The notes below the pieces were generated by a model. That model had not been told where the DNA came from. It searched no databases and saw nothing but the letters and a program-made list of their open reading frames with translations. From assembly GCF_947039605.1 (NCBI RefSeq), contig NZ_CAMQZG010000002.1, forward strand, positions 1 to 64,000: a DNA stretch of 64,000 bases. The letters run 5' to 3'. This document shows, piece by piece, positions 10,206 through 19,775 of the stretch; within the stretch, counting starts at the first letter, position 1; the number at the start of each line of letters is the position of its first letter. A program made the translations under genes and the position numbers. Source of the stretch: an uncultured Clostridium sp. GTDB lineage: Bacteria > Bacillota > Clostridia > Clostridiales > Clostridiaceae.

Positions 10206-10778
10206 ATGAAATTATTAAAAGATAAAATAGTTAAAGATGGAATAGTAAGAGAAGGTAATATATTAAAAGTAGATAGTTTTTTAAATCATCAAATGGATAT
10301 AAAACTTTTAAATGAATTTGGTAAAGAGTTTAAAAAGAGATTTGAAGGTGAAAAAATAGATAAAATACTTACTATTGAAGCATCAGGAATAGGAATTGCA
10401 GCTATAGTAGCTCAATATTTTGATTTTGTACCAGTTGTTTTTGCTAAAAAAACAGAAAGTCTAAATTTAGATAGAGAATTATATGAGGCAAAAGTTCATT
10501 CTTTTACTAAGCAAAAAACATATAGTGTTAGAGTTGGAAAAAGATTTTTAAGTGAAGGAGAGAATATTCTTGTGATAGATGATTTTTTAGCAAAAGGTTG
10601 TGCAGCAAAGGGTCTTATGGAAATAATTAAACAATCTAAAACTAATCTTGTTGGAATAGGAATTGTTATTGAAAAAGGATTCCAAGAGGGAAGAGATGTT
10701 TTAGAGGCACTTGGTGCAAGGGTTGAATCACTTGCAATTTTAGACGCTTTTGAAGACGGAGAAATAAAATTTAAATAG
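10206..10778 (+). CDS. xpt: Xanthine phosphoribosyltransferase
   Basis: [55 protein letters not shown] gggga before ATG at 10206 (ORF-track start 10143 lies in riboswitch). Confidence 0.96.
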   Translation: MKLLKDKIVKDGIVREGNILKVDSFLNHQMDIKLLNEFGKEFKKRFEGEKIDKILTIEASGIGIAAIVAQYFDFVPVVFAKKTESLNLDRELYEAKVHSFTKQKTYSVRVGKRFLSEGENILVIDDFLAKGCAAKGLMEIIKQSKTNLVGIGIVIEKGFQEGRDVLEALGARVESLAILDAFEDGEIKFK

Positions 10779-10967
10779 AATAATTGTTAAGGTCATGGTA
10801 ACTACTAATAGTATGTATTATGACTTTTTTGCTTAATTTTAAATAAAAGTGAATTTATTAAGGAAATTTATTTAAAATTTACCTAAATAAAGAAGTTTAA
10901 TTGAAAATGTACGTATAAAAGTGTTATAATTAACATTAAATAATCGAGAGAATTAAGGAGAATGAAG

Positions 10968-13487
10968 ATGGGTTTCTTAGATAAAATTTTTGGAAGTTAC
11001 AGTGAAAGACAAGTCAAAAAAATAATACCTGTAGTTGATCAGATAGATGCTCTTGTTTCTGAAATGGAAAAACTATCAGAAGATGAATTAAGAGGGAAAA
11101 CGCAAGAATTTAGAGATAGACTTGAAAAAGGTGAAACTCTAAATGACCTTTTAGTAGAAGCTTTTGCAGTTGTAAGAGAAGCGGCAAGAAGACAGCTTGG
11201 GATGAGTCATTATAGAGAGCAAATGATTGGTGGTATAGTACTTCACCAAGGAAGAATTGCAGAGATGAAAACAGGGGAAGGTAAAACTTTAGTTGGAACA
11301 CTTCCAGTTTATTTAAATGCTCTAAGTGGTAAAGGAGTACATGTTATTACAGTCAATGACTATCTTGCATCAAGAGATAGAGAGCAAATGGCAACTGTTT
11401 ATGAGTATTTAGGACTTACAACAGGAGTTATAGTTCATGGTCTAAATAATGACCAAAGAAGAGAATCTTATAATGCGGACATAACATATGGAACAAATAA
11501 TGAATTTGGATTTGACTACTTAAGAGACAACATGGTTATCTACAAAGAAGAAAGAGTTCAAAGAAAACTTAATTACTGTGTAGTTGATGAGGTTGACTCA
11601 ATCCTTATAGATGAGGCTAGAACACCACTTATCATCTCAGGACAGGGAGAAAAATCAACTGATTTTTATAAAATAGCTGATTTCTTTGTTAAAAGACTTA
11701 AAGTTGAAACACACTTTACTGTAGATGAAAAAGGTCATGCTGTTATGTTAACAGATGAAGGTATTGTAGAGGCAGAAAAAGCATTTAATGTAGAAAACTA
11801 TGCTGATGCTGATAATATGCAACTTCAACACTATATAACACAAGGTTTAAAAGCTAATCACTTAATGAAGCTTGATAAAGATTATATGGTTAAAGATGAT
11901 GAAATTATCATAGTTGATGAATTTACAGGAAGACTTATGGAAGGAAGAAGATACTCAGATGGATTACACCAAGCTATAGAAGCTAAAGAGGGTGTTAAAA
12001 TCAAAAGAGAATCTAAAACACTTGCGACTATCACATTCCAAAATTACTTTAGGATGTATGATAAATTATCAGGTATGACAGGTACTGCCTTAACAGAGGA
12101 AAATGAATTTAGAGATATATATAGCTTAGATGTTGTTGTTATCCCAACTCATAGACCAATACAAAGACTTGACCAAAAAGATTTAGTTTATAAAAATCAA
12201 AAAGGTAAGTATTTAGCTATTGTAGAAGATATTATTGAAACTAATAGAAAAGGTCAGCCAGTTCTTGTTGGTACAACAAGTATTGAAAAATCAGAGATAG
12301 TTTCAGGAATTCTTAAGCAAAGAGGAATAGGTCATAAGGTCTTAAATGCTAAGTATCACGAGCAAGAGGCTGAGATAGTTTCAAGAGCTGGTGAATATGG
12401 AAGAATTACAATTGCTACAAATATGGCTGGAAGAGGAACAGATATCAAGCTTGGTGAAGGTGTTATTGAAGCTGGTGGTTTAAAAATCATTGGTACTGAA
12501 AGACATGAATCAAGAAGAATAGATAATCAGCTTAGAGGGCGTGCTGGTAGACAGGGAGATCCAGGTGAGTCAAGATTCTATGTGTCACTTGAGGATGATC
12601 TTATGAGATTATTTGGTTCTGATAGAGTTATATCTATTGCTGATAAGCTTGGTCTTGCAGACGATGAAGCTATTGAAAATGGTATGGTTACTAAAACTAT
12701 TGAGAATGCACAGAAAAAAGTAGAGGGTAATAACTTTGATATAAGAAAGAGCCTTCTTGGATATGATGATGTTATTAATAAGCAAAGAGAGATTATATAT
12801 AAGCAAAGAACAGAAGTTCTTGAAGGTGAAGACCTTAAAGCTAGTGTAATTGGAATGATTAATAGCATAGTTGAAGATTCAGTTGCACTTCACCTTAATG
12901 AAGAGGATGATGAGTACGAGAATTCACTTAAATTATTCTTAACTTATTTAGAAGATGTATTCTTAGAGGTTGGTGTCTTTACCGTTGAAATGCTTAAAAA
13001 TAAAGATGCAGATGAAGTTTTAGAGTTAATTAGAGATAAAGCTCATGAGTTATATGAAGCAAAAGAAGGTTCTATTGGTTCAGAACAAATGAGAGAGATT
13101 GAAAGAGTTATACTTCTTAAAATAGTTGATACTAAGTGGATGGATCATATAGATAATATGGATCATTTAAAGCAAGGAATAGGACTTATGGCTTATAAAC
13201 AACAAGATCCAGTTCAAGCTTACCAACAACAAGGTAGTGATATGTTTATAGAGATGATTGATAGCATACAAAATGATACTGTTAAGTATCTTTATCATGT
13301 AAGAATTCAATCAGAAGCACCACAAAGAGAACAAGTTGCACAAGAAGTAGCAGCTACTCATGGGGGAGATAATACTCCAGCTAAAAAAGAGCCTGTAAGA
13401 TCTGAAAAGATGACAGGAAGAAATGAAGCATGTCCATGTGGAAGTGGTAAAAAGTATAAAAATTGCTGTGGAAGAGAAGTAGTTTAG
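10968..13487 (+). CDS. secA: Preprotein translocase subunit SecA
   Basis: [50 protein letters not shown]-terminal [18 protein letters not shown]. Confidence 0.98.
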   Translation: MGFLDKIFGSYSERQVKKIIPVVDQIDALVSEMEKLSEDELRGKTQEFRDRLEKGETLNDLLVEAFAVVREAARRQLGMSHYREQMIGGIVLHQGRIAEMKTGEGKTLVGTLPVYLNALSGKGVHVITVNDYLASRDREQMATVYEYLGLTTGVIVHGLNNDQRRESYNADITYGTNNEFGFDYLRDNMVIYKEERVQRKLNYCVVDEVDSILIDEARTPLIISGQGEKSTDFYKIADFFVKRLKVETHFTVDEKGHAVMLTDEGIVEAEKAFNVENYADADNMQLQHYITQGLKANHLMKLDKDYMVKDDEIIIVDEFTGRLMEGRRYSDGLHQAIEAKEGVKIKRESKTLATITFQNYFRMYDKLSGMTGTALTEENEFRDIYSLDVVVIPTHRPIQRLDQKDLVYKNQKGKYLAIVEDIIETNRKGQPVLVGTTSIEKSEIVSGILKQRGIGHKVLNAKYHEQEAEIVSRAGEYGRITIATNMAGRGTDIKLGEGVIEAGGLKIIGTERHESRRIDNQLRGRAGRQGDPGESRFYVSLEDDLMRLFGSDRVISIADKLGLADDEAIENGMVTKTIENAQKKVEGNNFDIRKSLLGYDDVINKQREIIYKQRTEVLEGEDLKASVIGMINSIVEDSVALHLNEEDDEYENSLKLFLTYLEDVFLEVGVFTVEMLKNKDADEVLELIRDKAHELYEAKEGSIGSEQMREIERVILLKIVDTKWMDHIDNMDHLKQGIGLMAYKQQDPVQAYQQQGSDMFIEMIDSIQNDTVKYLYHVRIQSEAPQREQVAQEVAATHGGDNTPAKKEPVRSEKMTGRNEACPCGSGKKYKNCCGREVV

Positions 13488-13493
13488 TATATG

Positions 13494-13530
13494 CAAAGAG
13501 GTTATTCATTTTTTATGAATAACCTCTTTT
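13494..13530. terminator. Bidirectional terminator after secA
   Basis: aaagaggttattcat-tttttt-atgaataacctctttt. Confidence 0.88.
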
Positions 13531-13534
13531 ACTT

Positions 13535-14119
13535 TTATTTTAAAATCCTAAGACCTTCTGCAAATCTTTGATAAATAGTTATGAGCATCATAACTAAAAA
13601 TAAAGAAATAATTAGTTTTAGGTGGCTTTGGAAAAGTATCATAGCAGAGAACATTATAAAACCTTCTGTCCTCTCAGCAAGACCTATTTGATATTTAAAT
13701 GATTTAAATCCATTATTTTTAGCAAGTGCGCCAACTGTTAAAAATATAGTCATTGAAATTAATATGGTCACTGTGAGAAGTAATAAATAAAATGCTACAT
13801 CAGGATGATTTAGTGCTGTAACAAGTATTATTCCAGTTTCAACAAGTCTATCAAAAGTTATATCCATTAAGGTTCCATATGGTGAAGTACTATTAGTAAG
13901 TCTAGCAATAGTACCATCAACAGAGTCTAAATAACCAGATACCCAAAGAAATATAAGTGATAAGATAGGCATGCTAAAATATAAAAATACAGCTGATAGA
14001 ATACCTATGATAAGTGCGAGTGTAGTTACAACATTGGCACTTATTTTAATTTGAACAAATAATTTTGCGAGTTTTAAAATTATAGGATTTATATATTTTC
14101 TACCATAACTATCTAACAA
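13535..14119 (-). CDS. CDP-alcohol phosphatidyltransferase family protein (module copy 1)
   Basis: CDP-OH-P motif DGTIARLTNSTSPYGTLMDITFD; multi-TM. Confidence 0.9.
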   Translation of the reverse strand: MLDSYGRKYINPIILKLAKLFVQIKISANVVTTLALIIGILSAVFLYFSMPILSLIFLWVSGYLDSVDGTIARLTNSTSPYGTLMDITFDRLVETGIILVTALNHPDVAFYLLLLTVTILISMTIFLTVGALAKNNGFKSFKYQIGLAERTEGFIMFSAMILFQSHLKLIISLFLVMMLITIYQRFAEGLRILK

Positions 14120-14121
14120 GG

Positions 14122-14781
14122 TTAAGCCCTCCTTCTTTTATTTAAAGTAAATTTATAGATAGAAATTATTAGTATAATTACAACGATAATTGAAATTCCA
14201 ATAAAGAGATGTTCTACATCATCAGTAAGGACTCCGCCAAGATATGAATATAAAATTGTAGCGGGAAGTTCCCCTAGTGCAGTTGCAATAAGAAACTCAC
14301 CTATACTAAGTGCTGTTACACCAGCAAAATAACTAGTTAAGTCAAATGGAATAAAAGGAATTAGTCTAGCTATTAAAATAGAGTATCTTCCATATTTATT
14401 AAAGAAATTATCTATTTTTGAAATCATACTTTTATTACTAAGTTTTATAATAAAATCTCTTCCAAGTAATCTTCCTATGTAAAAACAAATTGTTGCACCA
14501 AGTAGTGAGCCTATCCATGCAATAAGTGCAGTATAGACCCAACCAAAAATAGCTGATGAAGCTATTATAGTAATAAAGTCAGGAATAACCATAATGACAG
14601 TTTGAACAGTAACCATAAGCATTGTGATTATAGGACCTCAAACTCCAAAGGATAAAATAAAGCTTCTTATAGTAGCTAGACTTACTAATGATGGATATTC
14701 TTTTTTTAATACAAAAAATAAAATTATTAAGATAGAAAGTATTATAAATAGAAATATAGAAATTATTTTTTTTAGTTTCAA
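14122..14781 (-). pseudogene. TVP38/TMEM64 (DedA-like) membrane protein interrupted by in-frame TGA (module copy 1)
   Basis: From TTG 14781: MKLKKIISIFLF...TIRSFILSFGV*GPIITMLMVTVQTVIMVIPDFI...; same frame as ORF 14622-14122; TGA at 14640-14638; intact paralog at 39392 reads LSFGVLGPL. Confidence 0.8.
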
Positions 14782-14883
14782 TAAATATCACCTCAATATT
14801 ATTTAGTTTTCCAAAAATATATTTATATATTCTTTTTAAATTGGGAAAACCATAATTAGAGAGAAAGTTAAGGAGGGGTCATA

Positions 14884-16305
14884 ATGAGTTATGATTATCA
14901 TTTTATAGTTGTTGGAGCAGGAAGTGCAGGGCTTGTAGTAGCATCAGGAGTTGCAGGTCTTGGAGGTAAGGTAATGCTTATTGAAAAGGAAAAGATGGGT
15001 GGAGACTGCCTTAATACAGGTTGTGTTCCTAGTAAATCATTTTTGAAAATTGCACATGGTGTTAAGAGTGCTAGAGATCTTAATAAGTATGGAATAAATG
15101 TTGAGGTAGAAAAAGTTGATTTAAGAAATGTAATGGACTATGTAAGGAGTTCAATAAAAAAGATACATCCAAAAGATTCAAAGGAAAGATATGAAAGTCT
15201 TGGTGTGGATGTTGAGTTTGGTGAGGCTACTATAATTGATGCTAATTCAGTTAGAGTAAATGATAAGACTTTTACTAGTAAATTTATTGTTATAGCAACT
15301 GGTTCAGGGCCACTTATTCCTAAAGTAGAAGGGCTTGAAGAGGTTGGATATAGAACATCAGATACAATATTTGATTTAGATAAATTACCTGATGATTTAC
15401 TTGTTTTAGGTGCAGGTCCTATAGGTTTAGAACTTGGGCAAGGCTTTTTAAATTTAGGTAGTAATGTTCATGTTGTTAATAGAGGTGAAGGATTATTTAG
15501 AAATGATGATGAAGAAGTTTCACAGTATATGCTTGATAAACTTGGAGCACAAGGCATGGAGTTTCATATGAATTCTGAGATTAAAAAGGTAGTGAAAAAT
15601 AGTGAGGGTAGAATAGAGGTAACTTTAGAGGGGGAAACTAATAAAAAATTAATAGTAGATACTATACTTGTATCTATTGGTAGAAAACCTGATACTAAAA
15701 ATTTAGGCCTTGAAAATGTAAATGTTGAGATGAGTACGAGAGGTCATGTAAATGTTGATTCTACTATGAGAACAAGTGTGAAAAGTATTTATGCTTGTGG
15801 TGATATAACAGGTAAGTTTGGATTTACACATATGGCAGGATATGAGGCTGGGATTGTTATAAGAAATTCAATTTTTAAAATGAAATATAGTGCTGATTAT
15901 AATAAGGTAGCTTGGACTACATTTACATCACCAGAGGTTGCACATACAGGACTTACAGAGCAGATGGCAAAGGATAAAGGTGTGTTTGGTAGTGCAATTA
16001 TTGTTGACTTTGATATGAATGATAGATATATAGTAGAAGATGAGAATGAAGGTTTTATAAAGGTTGTTTTAGATAGTGGGGATAAAATAATAGGAGCAAC
16101 AGTGGCTGGAACAGATTCAAGTGAAATTATTCATGCGCTTACTGTTGCTATTTATAAAAAGATGAAGATTACTGATTTAAATAATATAATAGTTCCTTAC
16201 CCTATGAGAGGTGATGTTATAAAAGAAGTTGCACTTAAAAAGGCTAAGGAAAAATTAACTAATTTTAATAAGAAAATAGTATCTAGATTCCTTGGAAATA
16301 TTTAA
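14884..16305 (+). CDS. FAD-dependent pyridine nucleotide-disulfide oxidoreductase, mercuric-reductase-like (module copy 1)
   Basis: VVGAGSAGLVVASGVAGLGGKVMLIEKEKMGGDCLNTGCVPSKSF; ACGDITGKFGFTHMAGYEA. Confidence 0.92.
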   Translation: MSYDYHFIVVGAGSAGLVVASGVAGLGGKVMLIEKEKMGGDCLNTGCVPSKSFLKIAHGVKSARDLNKYGINVEVEKVDLRNVMDYVRSSIKKIHPKDSKERYESLGVDVEFGEATIIDANSVRVNDKTFTSKFIVIATGSGPLIPKVEGLEEVGYRTSDTIFDLDKLPDDLLVLGAGPIGLELGQGFLNLGSNVHVVNRGEGLFRNDDEEVSQYMLDKLGAQGMEFHMNSEIKKVVKNSEGRIEVTLEGETNKKLIVDTILVSIGRKPDTKNLGLENVNVEMSTRGHVNVDSTMRTSVKSIYACGDITGKFGFTHMAGYEAGIVIRNSIFKMKYSADYNKVAWTTFTSPEVAHTGLTEQMAKDKGVFGSAIIVDFDMNDRYIVEDENEGFIKVVLDSGDKIIGATVAGTDSSEIIHALTVAIYKKMKITDLNNIIVPYPMRGDVIKEVALKKAKEKLTNFNKKIVSRFLGNI

Positions 16306-17576
16306 GTGATAGCAGAGATTAAATTAGCTATAAAATCACTTATTACAACCCAAATAGAAAATTCATTACCACCGTATATTTGAATAAAGTTTCCAACTGT
16401 ATTTTGAACTAAACAGATAGATACATTAAGTAATAAAACTAAGATGATAGATGAGACAATACTACTTATTATAGCTGCTTTAAGTCCACCACGTGCGTTT
16501 GCAAATATTGCACAAGGTGCTACATCAAAATAACAAGCTATAACCATAGGTAGAAGAGGAACGGCTAAAAGATTCATACTACTTAGAAGTGTGGTTAAAC
16601 TTATAGTGGTTATAAGTGAAATTATAAAGCCTATCATAAGTGATGTTTTTCCATAAGGAAAAATCATTGGTATATCAAGGGCTGGAATTGAATTTGGGCA
16701 TAATTTACTTGAGAGATTTGAAAATGATGGTATTATTTCAGAAAAAATCATTCTAACTCCAAGTAAAAGAATTACCATTCCGGCTGCAAATGTTATTCCT
16801 TGAGTTATTGAAAATATGATAGGTGAATTTCCAAATAATAAATTTGATGTTTTAGTATCAACAAAAAATGAAACTAAAATATAAATTATTGAAATTATTA
16901 TAGAGGAAACTATATTTACATCTTTAAGAAAATCTAATGATTTTGGTAGGTTTAAATTTTCAGCACTATTTTCTTTATCACCAATAAATTTCCCTATATA
17001 TGAACCTATTAGACAGAAAATAGAAGATGTATGTCCTATTGTAAAAGTAGTTTCACCACATACATATTTCATATGATTTTTTATGATATTTGGAAGTATT
17101 GTTATAACACACATATAAAGTATTAGTGCAAAGAAGAATAAAGTAAAACCATCAAGTTTATTCTCCATACCTACGGCTAAAAAAATCATAGGATACCAAA
17201 ACAGTATATTTCCGGTGAGATATACTGTTTTTAATTTTGTATATCTAGCTAGAATAATATTTAGAATAAAACCAATAAACATTATAAGTCCTATAAAGCT
17301 ACCGTGTTTATTTAAAAAAGTATTGAAATCAGCTAATGGAACTGTAGATGTATAGTTAAATAATGTTTTTAATGATTCGGATAGAGGTGTTACTGCTTTT
17401 ATAATAGCTTCAACACCGAGCGAGAGTATAATCATTCCTATCATTGCTTTTATAGTAGAAGAAATCTTTTTAGTAAAATTAGAATCTGAGAATAAACATC
17501 CTATGAATGTTATAATACCTATAAAGAAAACTGGGTTTTTAAAGATTTCTAAAAAAGAATTTATAATTATATTCAT
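16302..17576 (-). CDS. PTS sugar transporter subunit IIC (UlaA/SgaT-type)
   Basis: Polytopic; IIKAVTPLSESLKTLFN, VCGETTFTIGHTSSIFCLIGSYIGKFIGD; adjacent IIB. Confidence 0.8.
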   Translation of the reverse strand: MNIIINSFLEIFKNPVFFIGIITFIGCLFSDSNFTKKISSTIKAMIGMIILSLGVEAIIKAVTPLSESLKTLFNYTSTVPLADFNTFLNKHGSFIGLIMFIGFILNIILARYTKLKTVYLTGNILFWYPMIFLAVGMENKLDGFTLFFFALILYMCVITILPNIIKNHMKYVCGETTFTIGHTSSIFCLIGSYIGKFIGDKENSAENLNLPKSLDFLKDVNIVSSIIISIIYILVSFFVDTKTSNLLFGNSPIIFSITQGITFAAGMVILLLGVRMIFSEIIPSFSNLSSKLCPNSIPALDIPMIFPYGKTSLMIGFIISLITTISLTTLLSSMNLLAVPLLPMVIACYFDVAPCAIFANARGGLKAAIISSIVSSIILVLLLNVSICLVQNTVGNFIQIYGGNEFSIWVVISDFIANLISAIT

Positions 17577-17866
17577 AATAGGTTAGCTCCTTTAAGATTA
17601 AGTAAAAGATCATTTTTTAAAGCATTTTTGTCTATAAAATTTGTGACAGGCATTACTTTTAAATTAGTATTATCTTTTACATCTTCATAAAGATATTCAG
17701 ATGTAACAATTAAATCACCGGTGATAGAAGATAGACTTGTTATATCAGAGGTTGTTACCTCTGCATCTATTTTTAGGTCTTTTAAAACATTTTCTAAATT
17801 GATTTTAAGTATAAGACTACTACCTATTCCAAATGCACATACAGAAACTATATTTAGTTTTTTCAT
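17573..17866 (-). CDS. PTS sugar transporter subunit IIB
   Basis: KKLNIVSVCAFGIGSSLILKINLENVLKDLKIDAEV (IIB phospho-Cys loop); overlaps IIC start. Confidence 0.82.
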   Translation of the reverse strand: MKKLNIVSVCAFGIGSSLILKINLENVLKDLKIDAEVTTSDITSLSSITGDLIVTSEYLYEDVKDNTNLKVMPVTNFIDKNALKNDLLLNLKGANLL

Positions 17867-18016
17867 AAAAATCTCCTAGTTTGATTATTTTATTAATTAT
17901 ATAGATATAGAATAGATTTTATGATTAATAAGATAATAGTGATTATTATGAGTAATAGAAATGGAAGTATTTATGGTATAATATAAGGAATTCTTAGTTG
18001 AAAGGGGTGCGAGGGT

Positions 18017-18517
18017 ATGTTTAGAAAATCAGAATTAAAAGATGTAGATAAAATAATGCATATAATAAATCAGGCTCAGGAATATATTAAATCACAAGAT
18101 ATAGATCAGTGGCAAAATGGATATCCAAATTCAGAAACTATAAAAGATGATATAAAAAATGGAGTTAGTTATGTATTAGAAGAAGAGGGGAATATAGTAG
18201 CTACAACAGTTATCTCATTCGATGGAGAACCTACTTATGATAAGATTTATGATGGGGCATGGCTTAGTAATTATAATTTTGCAGTTATCCATAGAATAGC
18301 TGTAAATAATGATTATAAGGGTAGAGGTCTTGCAGGAAAACTTATAAAAGAAACAGAGAATTTCTGTAAAGAGAAGAATTTGAAAAGTATAAGAATAGAT
18401 ACACATACTAAAAATTTAGCAATGCAAAATTCAGTTAAGAAAAATGGGTTTGAGTATTGTGGAATTATTTATGTGCGTGATGGTAGCGAGAGAGTTGCTT
18501 TTGAAAAATTAATATAG
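18017..18517 (+). CDS. GNAT family N-acetyltransferase
   Basis: IHRIAVNNDYKGRGLAGKLIKETENFCKEKNLKSIRIDTHTKNLAMQNSVKKNGFEYCG. Confidence 0.92.
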   Translation: MFRKSELKDVDKIMHIINQAQEYIKSQDIDQWQNGYPNSETIKDDIKNGVSYVLEEEGNIVATTVISFDGEPTYDKIYDGAWLSNYNFAVIHRIAVNNDYKGRGLAGKLIKETENFCKEKNLKSIRIDTHTKNLAMQNSVKKNGFEYCGIIYVRDGSERVAFEKLI

Positions 18518-18520
18518 AAA

Positions 18521-18557
18521 TTAAAGGGTATCATTTAGTTGATACCCTTTAATTTTT
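18521..18557. terminator. Bidirectional terminator
   Basis: aaagggtatc-atttagtt-gatacccttt. Confidence 0.8.
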
Positions 18558-18864
18558 GTCCAAGTTCATCTAGCATATGAAGAACAGGGCAAAGAGTTAA
18601 GCCAAGATGAGTAAGAGAGTATTCAACTCTTGGTGGTATTTCATTAAATTGTTCTCTATGAACTATTTTTAAATCTACAAGTTCTTTAAGTCTTCTTGTA
18701 AGCATTAGACTAGATATGCCTTCTAATCTTCTTTCAAGTTGATTAAATCTTATACATTCTTGATAGGATATTTCCCAAATTATTTTAAGTTTCCATTTTC
18801 CAGTTAGAGTTTTTAAGGCTAAATTTATAGTATCTTCATCTAAAGTTTCTTTTTTTGCATCCAA
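18535..18864 (-). CDS. HxlR family transcriptional regulator
   Basis: ALKTLTGKWKLKIIWEISYQECIRFNQLERRLEGISSLMLTRRLKELVDLKIVHREQFNEIPPRVEYSLT. Confidence 0.92.
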   Translation of the reverse strand: MDAKKETLDEDTINLALKTLTGKWKLKIIWEISYQECIRFNQLERRLEGISSLMLTRRLKELVDLKIVHREQFNEIPPRVEYSLTHLGLTLCPVLHMLDELGQKLKGIN

Positions 18865-19059
18865 TCTTTAAAACCTCCAATACTTAACTTTTTGTAAGTG
18901 ACTTAATAAAAAGTGCGTTCTTGTTACTCATTTTCCTTTGAAGTATAATTAAGTTATAAATAGAACAGGATAACTAATGAGATAATTAAATAGTAGATTA
19001 AAAAGATGACATTTACAATAAAGAAATAAATAAGAGATAGAGAAGAGGCGAAATAACAA

Positions 19060-19713
19060 ATGAAAAAGATATTATTAGTTTCAACAAGTCACAACGATAT
19101 GAATGGTCACCCAACAGGACTTTGGTTAGAAGAATTAGCAGAGCCTTACAATATATTTAAAGAAGCAGGATTTGAAATTGAAATAGCATCAATAAAAGGT
19201 GGAGAGGTTCCAATTGATATTGTTTCAATTCCAGAGGGTGTTCCAGCACAGTATGAACATGTTATGCCATTATTAAAAACTACAAAGAAATTAGAAGATA
19301 TGTTAAGTAAAGATTTTGATGCAGTAGTATTTGCTGGTGGACATGGTCCTTTAGAAGATTTTACTAATACGAAATCAGTAGCGGATATAATATTAAAATT
19401 AGATGAGAATGATAAAGTAGTAGCTGGAGTTTGTCATGGGCTTGCAGCATTCCTTAATGTTAAAACTAAAGAGGGAAAAGATTTTATAGCTGGTAGAAAA
19501 CTTACAGGATTCACAAATACAGAGGAAGATTTAGCACAACTTTCAAGTCTTGTACCTTATGCACTTGAAACAGAGCTTGTAAAACAAGGTGCTAAGTTTG
19601 AGAGAGCTGGAGATTTTGTAGAGTGTGTAGTTATAGATAATAATCTTATAACAGGACAAAATCCGCAATCAAGTCACAAAATGGCGGTAGAAATAGTAAG
19701 CAAGTTAAAATAA
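19060..19713 (+). CDS. DJ-1/PfpI family (class I glutamine amidotransferase-like) protein
   Basis: VVFAGGHGPLEDF; VVAGVCHGLAAFLN nucleophile-elbow Cys; divergent from HxlR regulator. Confidence 0.9.
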   Translation: MKKILLVSTSHNDMNGHPTGLWLEELAEPYNIFKEAGFEIEIASIKGGEVPIDIVSIPEGVPAQYEHVMPLLKTTKKLEDMLSKDFDAVVFAGGHGPLEDFTNTKSVADIILKLDENDKVVAGVCHGLAAFLNVKTKEGKDFIAGRKLTGFTNTEEDLAQLSSLVPYALETELVKQGAKFERAGDFVECVVIDNNLITGQNPQSSHKMAVEIVSKLK

Positions 19714-19730
19714 GAATATATTAATAAAAG

Positions 19731-19772
19731 AAAAAGCAAATTGATAGCTTATGGCTATCAATTTGCTTTTTA
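19731..19772. terminator. Bidirectional terminator
   Basis: aaaaagcaaattgatagc-ttatg-gctatcaatttgcttttt. Confidence 0.85.
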
Positions 19773-19775
19773 ATT

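Noticed and set aside
14638-14640. Genetic code change (UGA=Trp) or selenocysteine at the TVP38 TGA
   Set aside because: The window's tRNA-Trp has a standard CCA anticodon, prfB with a UGA frameshift site is present, other genes end cleanly, and no SECIS-like hairpin or Cys homolog position was evident.
14624-14806. 60-aa plus-strand ORF and 70-aa minus-strand ORF 14579-14791
   Set aside because: Both overlap the true TVP38 frame (TTG 14781 with in-frame TGA), which has paralog support.
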